Below, one piece after another: positions 48,486 through 49,222 of a stretch of 49,222 nt of DNA. Each line of letters begins with the position of its first letter. Within the stretch, counting starts at the first letter, position 1. The notes beneath the pieces are model-generated. The model worked only from the letters and a program-made list of their open reading frames with translations, ran no database searches and had not been told where the DNA came from. Both the position numbers and the translations under genes were made by a program. The stretch comes from JAQVXR01 sp050945755. Lineage in GTDB: Bacteria; Bacillota; Dehalobacteriia; Dehalobacteriales; Dehalobacteriaceae. Where the stretch lies: NCBI GenBank assembly GCA_050945755.1, contig JBMNTN010000012.1, forward strand, positions 1 through 49,222, in the 5' to 3' direction.

Positions 48486-49222
48486 GACGAGTAGGGGTTT
48501 TTATTTGTCATTGTGGAACAAATATTGCAGCTACTGTTGATTGTCAAAAAGTTGCGGAAGCTGCCAAAAGCTTTCCGGGTGTAGTCTTCTCTATGGACTA
48601 TAAATATATGTGTTCCGATCCGGGCCAAGCTGTGATCAAGGAAGCCATTAAGACCCATAATTTAAACCGGGTGGTGGTGGCATCCTGTACTCCCAGAATG
48701 CACGAGCCTACTTTTAGAAAAACATTGGCCGGAGCTGGGATGAACCCGTACCTCTTTGAGATGACCAATCTTCGCGAGCAGTGTTCCTGGGTCCATTCAG
48801 ACAAAGAAAAAGCTACGGAAAAAGCGATTGATTTAGTAAAAATGTCTGTAGCCAAAGTACAAAAAAACAGAGAATTATTTTCAGACTATATTCCAGTCAA
48901 CAAAAAAGCACTGGTTATCGGAGGCGGGATTGCAGGTATGCAGGCCGCTTTGGATATTGCCGATGCCGGATATAAAGTCACTTTGGTTGAACGCGAACCC
49001 ACCATTGGCGGAAAAATGCCAATGCTGGATAAAACATTTCCAACTATGGACTGTTCCGCTTGTATCAGCACACCAAAAATGGTTGATGTGGCACAGCACC
49101 CTAATATTGAATTGATGTCGTTTTCCGAGGTGCAGGAAGTTAACGGCTTTATTGGAAACTTCGATGTTAAAATTAAGAAAAAAGCAAAATATGTTGATTA
49201 CTCTAAATGCACAGGCTGCGGC
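48482..49222 (+). CDS. hdrA: Heterodisulfide reductase-type subunit A (HdrA), 3' end outside window
   Basis: Flavoprotein hub of the Hdr complex. GTG start at 48482 overlapping the hdrB stop by 4 bases. 247 codons visible and in frame to the last base. N-terminal VGVFICHCGTNIAATVDC, then KYMCSDPGQAVI and VVASCTPRMHEPTF; FAD-binding ALVIGGGIAGMQAALDIA at about residues 141-158; DCSACISTPKMVDVA carries the cluster ligands next to the flavin. It ends in YSKCTGCG, the start of a ferredoxin insert. Whether it bifurcates electrons depends on partners beyond the edge. Confidence 0.94.
   Translation, partial: MRRVGVFICHCGTNIAATVDCQKVAEAAKSFPGVVFSMDYKYMCSDPGQAVIKEAIKTHNLNRVVVASCTPRMHEPTFRKTLAGAGMNPYLFEMTNLREQCSWVHSDKEKATEKAIDLVKMSVAKVQKNRELFSDYIPVNKKALVIGGGIAGMQAALDIADAGYKVTLVEREPTIGGKMPMLDKTFPTMDCSACISTPKMVDVAQHPNIELMSFSEVQEVNGFIGNFDVKIKKKAKYVDYSKCTGCG

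Noticed and set aside
1..49222. Prophage, integron, CRISPR array or transposase gene
   Set aside because: No regularly spaced repeats, integrase, capsid or transposase-like protein was found on either strand; gene order is compact and dominated by housekeeping or pathway operons.

Overview
The window looks like a chromosomal stretch from an anaerobic, endospore-forming Gram-positive bacterium, most likely a Peptococcaceae / Desulfitobacterium-like Clostridium-class organism. The basis is: two alpha/beta-type small acid-soluble spore proteins (SASPs), a PASTA-domain Ser/Thr kinase, the oxygen-independent cobalt-early corrin pathway (cbiD, cbiG, cbiT, cbiL), heterodisulfide-reductase-type electron-transfer genes, an MttB-family corrinoid methyltransferase, strong GGAGG ribosome binding sites and many TTG/GTG starts. 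The genus assignment is inference. I see no prophage, CRISPR array or intact insertion sequence.

Layout. (1) 1-4019: a kinase of the APH/choline-kinase fold (cut by the window edge), a LicB-like DMT permease, a small winged-helix protein and, after a strikingly structured 240-base spacer, an MttB-family methyltransferase without an in-frame amber codon. Together they suggest uptake and demethylation of a methylated (quaternary) amine. (2) 4166-4783: a HAD phosphatase. (3) 4803-21608: a cobalamin block. One cobalamin riboswitch plus terminator precedes the cobalt ECF transporter cbiMNQO. A second riboswitch plus terminator precedes a 15-gene corrin/cobamide operon, cobU-cobC-cbiP-cbiB-cobD-cbiA-cbiC-cbiD-cbiE-cbiT-cbiL-cbiF-cbiG-cbiH-cbiJ, mostly with overlapping or nearly touching genes. 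cobS, cobT, a cobaltochelatase and the uroporphyrinogen/precorrin-2 genes are not in the window. (4) 21706-21780: tRNA-Thr(CGU) on the minus strand, then a DASS-family anion/sodium symporter.

(5) 23863-35912: a dense housekeeping run on the plus strand: priA, def, fmt, a DUF116 protein, a YugP-type zinc protease, rsmB, rlmN, the PP2C phosphatase / PASTA kinase pair, rsgA and rpe. It joins replication restart, formyl-Met metabolism, rRNA modification, ribosome assembly and cell-envelope signalling. (6) 35965-40435: an FMN riboswitch and ribD-ribE-ribBA-ribH, followed by thiN. (7) 40461-41111: two minus-strand genes, a small unknown protein and rpmB (L28), divergent from an Asp23-family gene. 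(8) 41231-45650: asp23-like, fakA-like, recG. (9) 45749-46679: a 41-residue SASP-like microprotein and two tandem SASPs. (10) 47026-49222: hdrC-hdrB-hdrA, the last cut by the window end.

How it fits together: the ends of the window are corrinoid- and electron-bifurcation-related (MttB at the left, HdrCBA at the right), and the large B12 block between them would supply the corrinoid cofactor that MttB-type methyl transfer and a Wood-Ljungdahl-type metabolism need. That functional link is inference from co-location and family knowledge. Regulation is visible as RNA: two cobalamin riboswitches, one FMN riboswitch, and one unassigned structured leader upstream of the methyltransferase.
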